DNA of 34,149 nt from the NCBI GenBank assembly GCA_002352215.1, contig DEIB01000003.1, positions 1-34,149 of the forward strand. Direction: 5' to 3'. Positions 7,983-16,774 of the stretch are shown here, piece after piece (position 1 is the first letter of the stretch; the number at the start of each line of letters is the position of its first letter). Both the position numbers and the translations under genes were made by a program. The notes beneath the pieces are model-generated. The model saw only the letters and a program-made list of their open reading frames with translations. It was not told the DNA's origin and did no database searches. This DNA comes from Chthonomonas sp. UBA2785. GTDB lineage: Bacteria; Armatimonadota; Fimbriimonadia; Fimbriimonadales; Fimbriimonadaceae.

Positions 7983-8678
7983 CTATCGGGCGGCGTAGGG
8001 AACGCCTTGGAGCCGGGCAAATGCCAGCTTGTTCTCGTCGGTAAGGGTTTTGTCCATTAACGTCAAGAACTCGCTTTGATATTTGTCCATCTGCGGGGCA
8101 ATACGCCGGCGGGCGGCATCAAGCTCGTTTTGCATGGCGCGTTGTGCGGCTTGGTCGCCGGCAATCGCGCGCTCGCGGTACTTGTCGTAGATCGGTCCGA
8201 GTGTCTTCTGCTCAAGTTCCGCGGCCTTCTGCCCGTTCTTGCGGAACTCCTCGCGTAACGTCTGCATGGCCGAAGAACTCAAGCCCACTTTGCTCGCCAC
8301 CTGGTCATCCATCAGGGCCAGCACGCCCGCATCTTGCAGGCTGATCTGCGCCAAGCGGTGAACTTGGTTGGCCGTTAGCTCGCCCAGCACGCGCCCCTTC
8401 ATGGTCTGTCGCATGGTGTTCAACTCGTTCATGGCGGCTTCACCGCCGTTGTCCGGCTTGCCTTCGTACTTGGCTTGCAGCTTCTTGCTTTCGGCGTTGA
8501 ACCACTCGGCGTGAACATTCATCCGGTCACGCTGGCGTTCCGTTATGCCCAGTTCGTTTTGGATCGCGCGATCCTGCAGCAGTTCGAACTGTGCCACGTG
8601 CACGTCAAACGAATCTTGCGCCAGGGCGACGGACGCCACCAGCACCAAGCTGACCAGAGAAGTAAAGAAACGTCGCAC
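7983..8678 (-). CDS. Secreted helical protein, Spy/CpxP-like in character
   Basis: The 231-residue product starts with a classic signal peptide, MRRFFTSLVSLVLVASVALA, probably cleaved before QDSFD. The mature part is almost wholly charged helix with periodic Glu, Gln and Lys, including ELGITERQRDRM and a second similar segment SKVGLSSSAMQTL. This recalls periplasmic LTxxQ/Spy-CpxP proteins, but the defining motif is not exact. The start is GTG at 8678, ten bases after the dnaE stop, so the gene is probably co-transcribed with dnaE. The function is unknown; a periplasmic chaperone-like role is a guess. Confidence 0.75.
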   Translation of the reverse strand: MRRFFTSLVSLVLVASVALAQDSFDVHVAQFELLQDRAIQNELGITERQRDRMNVHAEWFNAESKKLQAKYEGKPDNGGEAAMNELNTMRQTMKGRVLGELTANQVHRLAQISLQDAGVLALMDDQVASKVGLSSSAMQTLREEFRKNGQKAAELEQKTLGPIYDKYRERAIAGDQAAQRAMQNELDAARRRIAPQMDKYQSEFLTLMDKTLTDENKLAFARLQGVPYAAR

Positions 8679-8688
8679 GAGACTTGAT

Positions 8689-11600
8689 CTATCCTACTTC
8701 CACCAGGTCGGGTTCCGGTTCCGTTGTCCCGGTGGGGAGCTCCGCCAGGCCCAGATCGTTGTAGATTTCGACTTCGACCGGCGCCGCTTGCCGTAGGCCC
8801 TCAATGACCTTTTCGGTGGCGGCCACTCGCTCCAGGATGGCCACCGGAGCGGAGTTCGCACCCGCCACTTGGATCAAGACCTCGTAGTCACCGGGGTGTT
8901 CGCGAACCACTTCGTGGATGGCCCTTAGTTGCGCGCGCGTCGCGCGGTTCAGCTTGACAAACATGGTCAGGCCGCCTTCGTCAGCGCCCAGGCTTTCGGG
9001 TTCGGGCAGGACTTCAATGTCGTTGACGATGAGCTGCATTTCCCCGTCCTGGTTGCGGTCATCGGCCCTGGCAAAGCCCTTCAAAACCACCGCACGGTCG
9101 GGCACCAGCGAATCCTGGAGACGCTCCAGCGCCGCCGGGAACAGTACAAACTCAATCGCCCCCGTGAAGTCTTGCAGCACCCCTCGCGCCATCTTGCCCT
9201 TCTTGGTCATGTTCGAGCGGATGCGAGACATGGCCCCGGCGATGGTCACCTTCACTTCCCCATCCATCTCGCGGATGCGAGCCACGGTGAACTGGCTCTT
9301 GGCACCGATCAGCCGCTCGTAGCCGCGCAAGGGGTGGTCGGAGATGTAAATCCCCATCACGTCCTTCTCCATGCTCAGGATCTCTTCGCGGGTGGCCTTG
9401 CGGCCGGGCGGGAGATGCGGCGGCCGGTCGAGTTCCATTTGCTCGTCGCCGCCAAAGAGCGAATCCTGCGCTTCTTGGCGTTGGCGAATCTTCTGGTCCG
9501 CCCAAACCAGAGCTCCATCGAGATTATCGAGGATGGTGTGGCGGCTGTCGTGCAATGAATCTAGGGTGCCAGCCCGGGCCAGGGCTTCCAATGAACCTCG
9601 GTTCAAACCGTGGGGCCGCAACCGCAGACAGAAATCGTAGAGGTGGGTGAACTCGCCCTCTTCGCGCTCCTTGATAATGGCGTTCACCAGGCCTTCGCCC
9701 ACGCCCTTGATGGCGGCCAGACCGAAACGGATCGCCTTCTGCTTGCCCTGCGCCTCGATGGTGAAGTCCACGAAGGAGCGGTGAATATCCGGGGGCAACA
9801 CCCCAATCTTGCGTCGGCGACACTCATCGATGAACACCGTCACGCGGTCTTCCTTGTCGCGGTAGGCGGCCAAAAGCGCCGCCAAATACTCGACTGGATA
9901 ATGCGCCTTCAGGTACGCCGTCTGGTGGGCCAACATGGCGTAGCACACCGCGTGCGCCTTATTAAAGGCGTAGCCCGCAAACGGCAAGAGCAACTCCCAC
10001 ACGGCGGCGGCCACTTTCTCGGTGATATCGCGCTCTTGGCAACCCGCCACGAACTCGGCGCGCATGCTGGTCATGATCGCCTCGTCCTTCTTCCCCATGG
10101 CCCGGCGGAGGATGTCGGCTTTCCCGAGCGAGAAGCCCGCCATGGCCTGCACGAGTTTCAACACCTGGTCTTGGTAAACGATGATCCCGTACGTTTCCTC
10201 CAGGATCGGCTCCATCACCGGGTGCAGATACTCGGGTTGCTGCCGACCGTGCTTGTTGTCGACAAAACGCGAAATGTGCTTAAGCGGCCCTGGCCGGTAG
10301 AGGGCAACCATGGCCGCGAGTTCGCGCACGTTCTGCGGGCGCAGGGCCATGATGTTGCGGCGCATGCCGCCGCTTTCAAGCTGGAAAACGCCGACGGTTT
10401 CGCCGCGACCCAACATAGCGTAGGTGGGTTCATCCTCCAGGGGGATATCCGACACGGTGAGCGGATTGTCCGGCCGATTTCGATTGATGTTGGCCAGGGC
10501 CAAGGCCAGCACCGTGAGGTTGCTCAAGCCCAAAAAGTCCATCTTGAGCAGGCCGAGCTTCTCCAGCACGCCCATCTCGTAGCCGGTGATAGCTTGGCCA
10601 TTCTGGCCGCGCGCCAGGGGCACAATCTCCGCCAGCGGCTCCCCGGAGATGACCACCCCGGCCGCGTGGACTCCCGCGTGCCGGTTCAGACCTTCCAGTT
10701 CGCGGGCCATGTCCACGATCTCACGGACTTTGGGGTCGTTGTTGTACCGGGCGCGGAAGTCGGCGCTGTCGCGGGCCAGGGCTTGGTCCGCTTCCTTCAT
10801 CTTGTTGTTGGGCTCGGTCAGGGCAAGCTCAAAAGTGAGGCCGGGCGCTTTGGGCAGAAGCTTGCACAGCGCGTCGGCCTCCCGTGGCTCCTCCCCCATC
10901 ACGCGCATCACGTCGCGGATGGCTTGCTTCGCGCCCAGGGTTCCGAAAGTGACGATTTGCGCCACTTTGTCTTCGCCAAATCGCTCCGTGACGTACCGGA
11001 TGATCTCGTCCCGCCGGTCGTCTTGGAAGTCCATGTCCACGTCAGGCATGGAGACCCGTTCGGGGTTCAAGAACCGCTCAAACGTGAGGTCGTATTCCAC
11101 CGGGTTGATGTCGGTGATGCCGAGCGTATAAGAAACGAGCGAACCGGCCGCCGAACCCCGCACGCCAAACATAATGTCTTGCTTGCGGGTGTATTGAGCA
11201 AATTCGCGGACGAGTAAGAAGTAAGCGTCAAAACCCGTGGTTTCGATGACCTTGAGTTCGTAATCCAGGCGATTCCAGGCGGCTTCATCGGCGAGGGGCA
11301 CCCGCGCTTTCAGTCCTTCTTCCGCCAGCTGACGCAAGTAGCTTTGGGGCGTCGCGCCCTCCGGCAAGTCGGGAGTCGGCATGAGGTTGCGCGTCTTGCC
11401 CAGTTCCAAGTCGCACATCTCCGCCACCATGAGCGTGTTGCTCAGAGCCTCTGGATGGTCCGGGAAGAGGCTCGCCATCTCGTCGTACGACTTGATGTAC
11501 TCCTCACCCCGGAAACGCAGCCGGTTCTGATCTTCAATCAGCTTGCCCGTGCCGATGCAGAACAAGGCATCGTGAGCAGGCGCGTCGGTCTTGCACAAAA

Positions 11601-12231
11601 AGTGCGCATCATTGGTGACGATGAGCGGGAGATTGAGGTCGCGAGCAATCCGCACCAGGCCCTCGTTGCACTTCTTCTGCTCCGGTATGCCGTGGTTTTG
11701 GAGCTCCACGAAGTAGCAACCCTCGTCAAAAATCTGGCGATACTCGTCCGCCATGGCGATCGCCCGGTCGAACTCATCCTTCATGAGCAACTGGTTGATC
11801 TCGCTGCCCAGGCATGTGGTGGAGCTGATGAGCCCCCGGCTGTGCTCGCGGAGCACTTCGCGGTCAATGCGAGGCACGTAGTAGAAGCCCTGCAGCGAGG
11901 CGATGCTATGCAGGCGGCACAGATTGCGGTAGCCCTCTTCGTTCTGGGCTAGGAGCAGCAAGTGGTAGGCGGCTTCGTCCCGGCGGCCTTCCCGTTTGTG
12001 GCGCGAATCCGGAGCGATATAGGCCTCCATGCCGATGATCGGCTTGACTCCTTGCTTCTTGCATTCCCAATAGAAGTTCATGCACCCGAACATCGCGCCG
12101 TGGTCGCTGATGGCGAGGGCGGGCTGGTTGAGCTCCACCGCCCGTTGCACCATGCGCGGAATGCGGTTCGCTCCATCGAGGAAGCTGTATTCCGTGTGGT
12201 TATGCAGGTGGACGAAGTTGGAGGAACACAT
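8689..12231 (-). CDS. dnaE: DNA polymerase III subunit alpha
   Basis: The 1180-residue product is the replicative C-family polymerase. It opens with the PHP domain (FVHLHNHTEYSFLDG, residues 6-20). The palm carries MPDVDMDFQDDRRDEII (about residues 393-409) with the catalytic aspartates, followed by the fingers and the helix-hairpin-helix region. Near the C-terminus an OB-fold domain is seen (VTIAGAMSRIRSNMTKKG). The length is normal for DnaE1, and no intein interrupts the active site. The start ATG at 12231 lacks a Shine-Dalgarno sequence. The next minus-strand gene follows after 10 bases. The debranching enzyme gene lies 68 bases upstream on the same strand, so the two could share a transcript. 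Confidence 0.98.
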   Translation of the reverse strand: MCSSNFVHLHNHTEYSFLDGANRIPRMVQRAVELNQPALAISDHGAMFGCMNFYWECKKQGVKPIIGMEAYIAPDSRHKREGRRDEAAYHLLLLAQNEEGYRNLCRLHSIASLQGFYYVPRIDREVLREHSRGLISSTTCLGSEINQLLMKDEFDRAIAMADEYRQIFDEGCYFVELQNHGIPEQKKCNEGLVRIARDLNLPLIVTNDAHFLCKTDAPAHDALFCIGTGKLIEDQNRLRFRGEEYIKSYDEMASLFPDHPEALSNTLMVAEMCDLELGKTRNLMPTPDLPEGATPQSYLRQLAEEGLKARVPLADEAAWNRLDYELKVIETTGFDAYFLLVREFAQYTRKQDIMFGVRGSAAGSLVSYTLGITDINPVEYDLTFERFLNPERVSMPDVDMDFQDDRRDEIIRYVTERFGEDKVAQIVTFGTLGAKQAIRDVMRVMGEEPREADALCKLLPKAPGLTFELALTEPNNKMKEADQALARDSADFRARYNNDPKVREIVDMARELEGLNRHAGVHAAGVVISGEPLAEIVPLARGQNGQAITGYEMGVLEKLGLLKMDFLGLSNLTVLALALANINRNRPDNPLTVSDIPLEDEPTYAMLGRGETVGVFQLESGGMRRNIMALRPQNVRELAAMVALYRPGPLKHISRFVDNKHGRQQPEYLHPVMEPILEETYGIIVYQDQVLKLVQAMAGFSLGKADILRRAMGKKDEAIMTSMRAEFVAGCQERDITEKVAAAVWELLLPFAGYAFNKAHAVCYAMLAHQTAYLKAHYPVEYLAALLAAYRDKEDRVTVFIDECRRRKIGVLPPDIHRSFVDFTIEAQGKQKAIRFGLAAIKGVGEGLVNAIIKEREEGEFTHLYDFCLRLRPHGLNRGSLEALARAGTLDSLHDSRHTILDNLDGALVWADQKIRQRQEAQDSLFGGDEQMELDRPPHLPPGRKATREEILSMEKDVMGIYISDHPLRGYERLIGAKSQFTVARIREMDGEVKVTIAGAMSRIRSNMTKKGKMARGVLQDFTGAIEFVLFPAALERLQDSLVPDRAVVLKGFARADDRNQDGEMQLIVNDIEVLPEPESLGADEGGLTMFVKLNRATRAQLRAIHEVVREHPGDYEVLIQVAGANSAPVAILERVAATEKVIEGLRQAAPVEVEIYNDLGLAELPTGTTEPEPDLVEVG

Positions 12232-12299
12232 GGGGGCTTAAGAGCGACAACCGGGGATTTTCCAGACGCCGGACCCCCATGATTCGATGCGCGGCCACA

Positions 12300-14201
12300 T
12301 CACTCGGGGACCTCGTCTCCATCGCAATCTTCCACCCAAGCGCGGAGCACCTCGGCCACGCTCCAGGCTTGCCACGGGCACCCGCCCGGGAACTGCGGCT
12401 CGTCGCCGTCATAAACCTCGGCGATGCCTCCAAATCCGTATTCGCTGAGCCACACGCTGGCATCGGCCAATATCTCGCGGGCGCGGGCTTTGTCTCCCGT
12501 CAGGCGTACCCAGGCGCTGACGAGCGGCCCCAGCAGCCAGGGCCAGGCCGTGCCCTGGTGATAGGCGGCATCACGTTCGGCCAGCGGCCCCACGTAGCGC
12601 CCCGTATAGCCCGGCTCATCCGGTCCCAGCGTGCGCACCCCGTGCCGCGTGAGGAGCTTATCCACGCACTTACGCAGGGCCGCTTCGGCATTCGGGCCGG
12701 AGAGCGGCGAAAAAGGTAGCCCCATGGCAATCAACTGATTGGGGCGCAGGCTGGCGTCGTTTGGGTCGGCGGTATCGAGGTAGTGCCCCTGCACCGGGTG
12801 CCAGAACTTGCGCTCGAAGTTCGATTCGGCCAGCGCGGCGGCGCTGGCAAAGGCCGCGCCATCCTCGCCAAGTTTGCCGGCGATCCATTCGCCCACCCGC
12901 AAGAAGTTGATCCAGAGCCCGTTGATTTCAATCGGCTTGCCGTGGCGCGGCGTAACCACCCAGTCGCCGACTTTGGCGTCCATCCAAGTCAGCTGGGTGC
13001 CCGGTTCACCTTGGCGAAGAAGTCCATCCGCAGGATCCACTTTGATGCCGTACAGCGTGCCCTTTTGGTGCCACTCCATGCTCTCTGCCAACCACGCCAA
13101 TGCCTCTTTGGCAAAGTCGGCATCCCACTCGTGCACGAGAGTCTTGTAGATCGCGTTGGCGAACCACAGAGTCGCGTCCACGGTGTTGTATTCGGGGAGT
13201 TCTCCGTCCTCGACAAAGCGATTGGGCAGAAGACCCTGGTGCATGCGCGCCGCATAGGAGCGCAAAATCTCCCTCGCGGCTTCGACATGCCCGGTATGGA
13301 GGCAAACCCCGGGCAGAGCGATCATGGTGTCGCGGCCCCAATCGGCAAACCAAGGGTAGCCCGCAAGAATGGTCGTGCGCTCGGGCACTTGCACCAAAAA
13401 GTCCACCGCCGAGCGCCGAAGGGCATCACTCAGCCGCAACGGCGGCGGTGCATCGGGGAAATCGAGAGGCTCGACCCCATCATCCGCGCTGGCCACGAGC
13501 TTGATCTCTTCGCCCGGCGCCAGCAGGTAGCGCAGTTCGCACGGGCAGAAAAGGTCTTCAATCGGGTCGAGGCCCCGTTCCGCTTCGCGCCGGCGTTCAA
13601 ATCGGTAGTACCAGCCCGTCGCGGGTGTCCGGCTCGCCCCCGCGTGGTCTAGGTAAAGCGTGAGACCCTTGTGCGTGATGAGAGTTCGGTCATCGGGGAA
13701 GACGATGAACTCAGGATAGAAATCCTGCACCCGGAAGTTCTCGTGGTAACCCTTGTGGCACGCCAGCGGCCGCAAAAGCAGGCTCACCGCGGAATCCGAA
13801 CGGTTGATATAGCCCACGGTGACGGCGTCTTGGCCCGGGTGCGTGATCAGCCGTTTGGCAATCACATGGCCCCGAATCTCCCACTCCCACTCCACGAAGT
13901 TCCCGACCCGGAACGATTTGAGGTGCTTGTAGCCTTCGGGATGGATGGTGCCGACGTACTGGTTCGAACTCAGCCCATAGCTTTCCGCCCCAATCGTGAC
14001 AAAGGCTTCGACGGCGCTCAGCAGGACGATGCGATTGACCGGGGCCGGCCGCGCCACCACCAGGTGCCCGTGGTAGCGCCGCGTGTTGGTGGTGACCGCC
14101 GTACCCATGGCGTACCCCCCGGTTCCGGTGGGGAGCATCCACTCCAGAAGAGATGCCTGGCGGTCGTCCCGCAGCGTCGTCTCATCTAGTTGATATCGCA
14201 T
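12300..14201 (-). CDS. Glycogen debranching enzyme (amylo-alpha-1,6-glucosidase type)
   Basis: The 633-residue protein fits the bacterial/archaeal glycogen debranching family, which hydrolyses alpha-1,6 branch points in glycogen or maltodextrin in the cytosol. The N-terminal domain carries LLEWMLPTGTGGYAMGT with TRRYHGHLV just after. The catalytic (alpha/alpha)6 barrel contains YPWFADWGRDTMIALPG at about residues 280-297, the family signature with the acidic pair, and later AYHQGTAWPWLLGPL. I choose the ATG at 14201 (MRYQLDETTL) because AGAGGG lies just upstream and a TAATAT box precedes it; the longer frame up to 14294 has no support. The start lies back to back with the small-protein leader on the other strand. 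Confidence 0.93.
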   Translation of the reverse strand: MRYQLDETTLRDDRQASLLEWMLPTGTGGYAMGTAVTTNTRRYHGHLVVARPAPVNRIVLLSAVEAFVTIGAESYGLSSNQYVGTIHPEGYKHLKSFRVGNFVEWEWEIRGHVIAKRLITHPGQDAVTVGYINRSDSAVSLLLRPLACHKGYHENFRVQDFYPEFIVFPDDRTLITHKGLTLYLDHAGASRTPATGWYYRFERRREAERGLDPIEDLFCPCELRYLLAPGEEIKLVASADDGVEPLDFPDAPPPLRLSDALRRSAVDFLVQVPERTTILAGYPWFADWGRDTMIALPGVCLHTGHVEAAREILRSYAARMHQGLLPNRFVEDGELPEYNTVDATLWFANAIYKTLVHEWDADFAKEALAWLAESMEWHQKGTLYGIKVDPADGLLRQGEPGTQLTWMDAKVGDWVVTPRHGKPIEINGLWINFLRVGEWIAGKLGEDGAAFASAAALAESNFERKFWHPVQGHYLDTADPNDASLRPNQLIAMGLPFSPLSGPNAEAALRKCVDKLLTRHGVRTLGPDEPGYTGRYVGPLAERDAAYHQGTAWPWLLGPLVSAWVRLTGDKARAREILADASVWLSEYGFGGIAEVYDGDEPQFPGGCPWQAWSVAEVLRAWVEDCDGDEVPE

Positions 14202-14211
14202 GGCCCTCTTG

Positions 14212-14217
14212 ATATTA
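14212..14217 (-). promoter_or_regulatory. Candidate -10 box of the debranching enzyme gene
   Basis: TAATAT on the minus strand lies 10 bases upstream of the ATG at 14201. No good -35 box is visible at 16-18 bases. The predicted transcript would start within or just before the AGAGGG ribosome site. Confidence 0.35.
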
Positions 14218-14343
14218 CTGGCCGCGAGACCCGGAAATGTCCGAGAGACTGGTAGGAGGGCGGGTACTGGGCTCCAGAAACTGTGGAAAGTCAAAGATAC
14301 AACGGCTCGGGTCAGCGGCTCGGGCGGTTGTGAGGGTCAAATC

Positions 14344-14553
14344 ATGCTCAGCAGTGACGCACGCGCATTTGTCGGACAGTTCGTTGAACTCAGTTACCGC
14401 GACCGGAAGGGCGACTCGTCCTCGGTGGTCGCCGAAGTCTTTGATGTCAACTTCCTTCCCCTCAAGGGTCCGTGTTTGATTACCGACGTGGGTGACTTCC
14501 GGCTCGACTGGATTACCAGCGTGACCGCCACCCAGCAGGCCCGCGCCGCTTAG
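14344..14553 (+). CDS. Small conserved-looking protein, 69 residues, unknown
   Basis: The product has 69 residues. The ATG at 14344 is preceded by GAGGG (14332-14336) at a good 7-base spacing; the frame runs further upstream to 14200 but that part looks non-coding. The sequence VELSYRDRKGDSSSV followed by DVGDFRLDWITSV alternates in a beta pattern and is faintly like the small barrel of WYL domains, which also end in an FRLDRI-type strand. That would fit a nucleic-acid or ligand-binding barrel, but the match is weak. It is convergent with the LptD-like gene, five bases away. The 140 bases before it show no clear promoter. Confidence 0.65.
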   Translation: MLSSDARAFVGQFVELSYRDRKGDSSSVVAEVFDVNFLPLKGPCLITDVGDFRLDWITSVTATQQARAA

Positions 14554-14559
14554 CGCGGC
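14545..14559. terminator. Short GC hairpin spanning two convergent stop codons
   Basis: GCCGC (14545-14549), a 5-base loop and GCGGC (14555-14559) form a compact stem exactly where the small-protein gene and the LptD-like gene meet. The T-tract is poor on both sides, so a terminator role is only possible. Confidence 0.25.
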
Positions 14560-16085
14560 TACTCTTCGATGCGGCGACGGACGGTATCGCGGAACGCGTC
14601 CATCCGGAGCCGCACTCCGAATCTAAACTCACCAGGGAACCGGCGGTAAAGCAAGAACGGTTCAAAAACGTCGGCCACGATGGCGAGTTCATATTCTTGG
14701 TCGTACCAGCCCCCACGCCTCTCATCCCACTTGGCCAGATATCGGCCGGTGTAGGGGCCTCGGTCGTAATCGAGCCGGACGAGGAGTCCGCCCCGACTGT
14801 ACAGCCGGTCGAAGTTGAAGTCGGGCGTGCCAAATTCGGAACTCATGGCCACGGCGGCCCCCGCCGTGAGCCCGCCCCCAAATTGGCGGTATGCCCCCAG
14901 CTCGCCCCGAACGAAACCAAATTGGTTGCCGCCCACGGTCGAGAAAACGTCGGTGCGCACGTGGCTCTTCCACCCCCCTCCAAAGTCGTAGGTGGGCGCG
15001 AGAATGGTGGCCTGGCTGAGCAGCCGGTCCACGCTTGGCGCACCCGGCGCGGGCTGCGTACGCTGATAGCTAGTGCTGAGGTTGAGACCCCAGCCCTGGA
15101 CTTCTTCGCTGCGCGTGTAGTCCAACCGGAACCACTGGTTCACCCGGTCTTCATTGTTCTCTCGGCCAAATGTACGCCGATTGCCATAGATGGCTGCGCT
15201 GAGGAGGTTGCGATTGGCACTGACTTCTCCGCGCTCGTGCTCCGAAGTTTTGATATCCACTGAGTTGAACCAGCCGTTCGCCACCCGCTCGCCGAGGTCA
15301 TCGGTGGGTAGTTGCCGTACGTTGGCAGTCTCCTTGTCGAGCGAATAAGTCAGGCGCAGCCCGGAACGAATCGGCTCGCCCAACAGGGATTCAATGGAAC
15401 CATCCAGTAGAAGTTGATCGCTGAAGGAATAGTCGCTGCCCCAGGCGTAGCCCAGCCCCTCGTTGGTGGGGACGATGCGCGGCAGACGCAGCCCCTCAGT
15501 GCGCCGGTCGAGGCGGAACGACCACGACGGCCAAGGCCCCAGTTTCACCCCGTAAAGGTGGAGCGACATGCCCGAAACCCGCACCGTGCGGCCATCGCTG
15601 ATGCTGACCCGGTTGGCAGTGACATACACCGGTGGGCGCCCTTCGCGGGCTAACCAAAACGTTACGCCTTCCGCCCGGTAATGCCCGTTTTCGGCTTCGA
15701 GCACCTTCGCCTGAAAGGTGGTGGATTGCACCCTGAATAAGGCATCATTGGCCCGCCCGGTGCGAGTTTGCGTGTTCCACTGCAAGGCTTCGGCTTCGAT
15801 GTGGCCATCCGGGTCGGTGAGGCGGACTTCACCTTGCGCCGAGAGCTCGCCGGTGAGTTCGTCGTACACCACGGTGTTGGCGCGGAGTTCACTTTCTTTC
15901 CAGGTGACGATGACGTCGCCCTCAAATCTCAGGCGCATGCGGGTGCCGCCCGAGCCCCGGATGAACTCGGTTTCCACGCTCTGGTACTGCACACGCACCT
16001 CGCCCTGTCGCCATTCCTGCGGAACCGGAATGGAGATGGGCGGGGGAGTTTGAGCCTCGGGCGCGGGCGCATCCATTGAGAACAT
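14559..16085 (-). CDS. LptD/OstA-like outer-membrane protein
   Basis: About 508 residues from the ATG at 16085. The N-terminal 150 residues form an OstA/LptA-like repeat region: FEGDVIVTWKESELRANTVV, then VYDELTGELSAQGEVRLTDP and IEAEALQWNTQTRTGRANDA. This is the pattern of LptD and LptA proteins, which carry lipopolysaccharide to the outer surface. The remainder alternates aromatic beta strands like a barrel (for example SWSFRLDRRTEGLRLPRIVP, then ELAIVADVFEPFLLYRRFPG near the end). It is shorter than proteobacterial LptD (about 780), and I see no convincing signal peptide at any possible start (16193 TTG, 16085 or 16076 ATG), so the N-terminus is uncertain. It diverges from the ECF sigma gene over about 120 bases. 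Confidence 0.75.
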   Translation of the reverse strand: MFSMDAPAPEAQTPPPISIPVPQEWRQGEVRVQYQSVETEFIRGSGGTRMRLRFEGDVIVTWKESELRANTVVYDELTGELSAQGEVRLTDPDGHIEAEALQWNTQTRTGRANDALFRVQSTTFQAKVLEAENGHYRAEGVTFWLAREGRPPVYVTANRVSISDGRTVRVSGMSLHLYGVKLGPWPSWSFRLDRRTEGLRLPRIVPTNEGLGYAWGSDYSFSDQLLLDGSIESLLGEPIRSGLRLTYSLDKETANVRQLPTDDLGERVANGWFNSVDIKTSEHERGEVSANRNLLSAAIYGNRRTFGRENNEDRVNQWFRLDYTRSEEVQGWGLNLSTSYQRTQPAPGAPSVDRLLSQATILAPTYDFGGGWKSHVRTDVFSTVGGNQFGFVRGELGAYRQFGGGLTAGAAVAMSSEFGTPDFNFDRLYSRGGLLVRLDYDRGPYTGRYLAKWDERRGGWYDQEYELAIVADVFEPFLLYRRFPGEFRFGVRLRMDAFRDTVRRRIEE

Positions 16086-16164
16086 GAGGGTGCGGTGGGG
16101 TAGTGTACTTCTGGACGATTCAAGTGACCCGGGGATTCGCGGATGCGAAATCTCATAAGTCACA

Positions 16165-16190
16165 TGAACTTTCCCCCCGGTGGGGTCGTC
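16165..16190 (+). promoter_or_regulatory. Candidate ECF-type promoter upstream of the sigma gene
   Basis: TGAAC (16165-16169) and CGTC (16187-16190) are 17 bases apart. ECF promoters commonly have an AAC-containing -35 and a CGTC or CGTA -10 with 16-17 bases between. Transcription would begin shortly before the ribosome site GGAAGA (16195-16200) of the sigma gene, consistent with autoregulation. It is a single-site match by eye. Confidence 0.4.
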
Positions 16191-16207
16191 CAACGGAAGA
16201 ACCGATC

Positions 16208-16774
16208 ATGGCCTGGGTACGCACGAACACAATTGCCACCGGCGCAACCGACACTTTTGGCGAGGACGCTTACTACGTTTCGCGCTGTCGGGAGGGCGAT
16301 GATACGGCTATGCGCATCCTGATCGGCCGACACCGCAAGCGACTCGTCCGGATTGCCGCCAACTCCCTGCGCGACGCCCACGAAGCGGAAGATGTGGTGC
16401 AAGACACCTTCCTCAAGGCGTTCCGCGAGCTTCCCCGCCTCCGCGAGGATCGTGCGTTCTCCGGTTACCTCTATCGCATTTGCGTGCGGCTGTGCATGGA
16501 TCGCCTGCGCTCCCGCCGCCCCGAGCCGGGCCTGGTGGACCGCGCCGTGAATGCCGAGGGGAGTTCGGTGGAAACCAAGGTGTTGGTCAGCAAGCTCCTG
16601 CAGCACCTGACTCCGGATTTACGCCTCACGCTCGTTCTCCGCGAAATGGAGCAACTGAGCTACGAAGAAATTGCCGAAACTATGGATGTGCCTATTGGAA
16701 CCGTCCGTAGCCGCCTGCATGCCGCGCGCGAGCGTTTTCGCGAACTTTGGAGCGCCGCGACGGAGGGAGAATGA
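16208..16774 (+). CDS. ECF-family RNA polymerase sigma factor
   Basis: The 188-residue product has the two ECF domains. Sigma region 2 runs about residues 15-95 (CREGDDTAMRILIGRHRKRL, then AHEAEDVVQDTFLKAF and the basic end of the domain). Region 4 runs about residues 125-185 (LTPDLRLTLVLREMEQLSYE, then the helix-turn-helix EIAETMDVPIGTVRSRLHAA). I start it at ATG 16208 because GGAAGA lies 7 bases before it; an upstream GTG frame extending from 16103 is not needed. The stop overlaps the next start (ATGA), so this is the first gene of an operon with a likely anti-sigma factor. The divergent LptD-like gene suggests an envelope-related regulon, which is inference. Confidence 0.95.
   Translation: MAWVRTNTIATGATDTFGEDAYYVSRCREGDDTAMRILIGRHRKRLVRIAANSLRDAHEAEDVVQDTFLKAFRELPRLREDRAFSGYLYRICVRLCMDRLRSRRPEPGLVDRAVNAEGSSVETKVLVSKLLQHLTPDLRLTLVLREMEQLSYEEIAETMDVPIGTVRSRLHAARERFRELWSAATEGE

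Noticed and set aside
9610..11217. Long plus-strand open frame (535 codons) opposite dnaE
   Set aside because: It is the antisense of a certain polymerase gene in GC-rich DNA; its translation is rich in His, Gln and Arg with no family features.
12783..13652. Plus-strand open frame of 289 codons opposite the debranching enzyme gene
   Set aside because: It is antisense to a well-supported enzyme and shows no domain or ribosome site.
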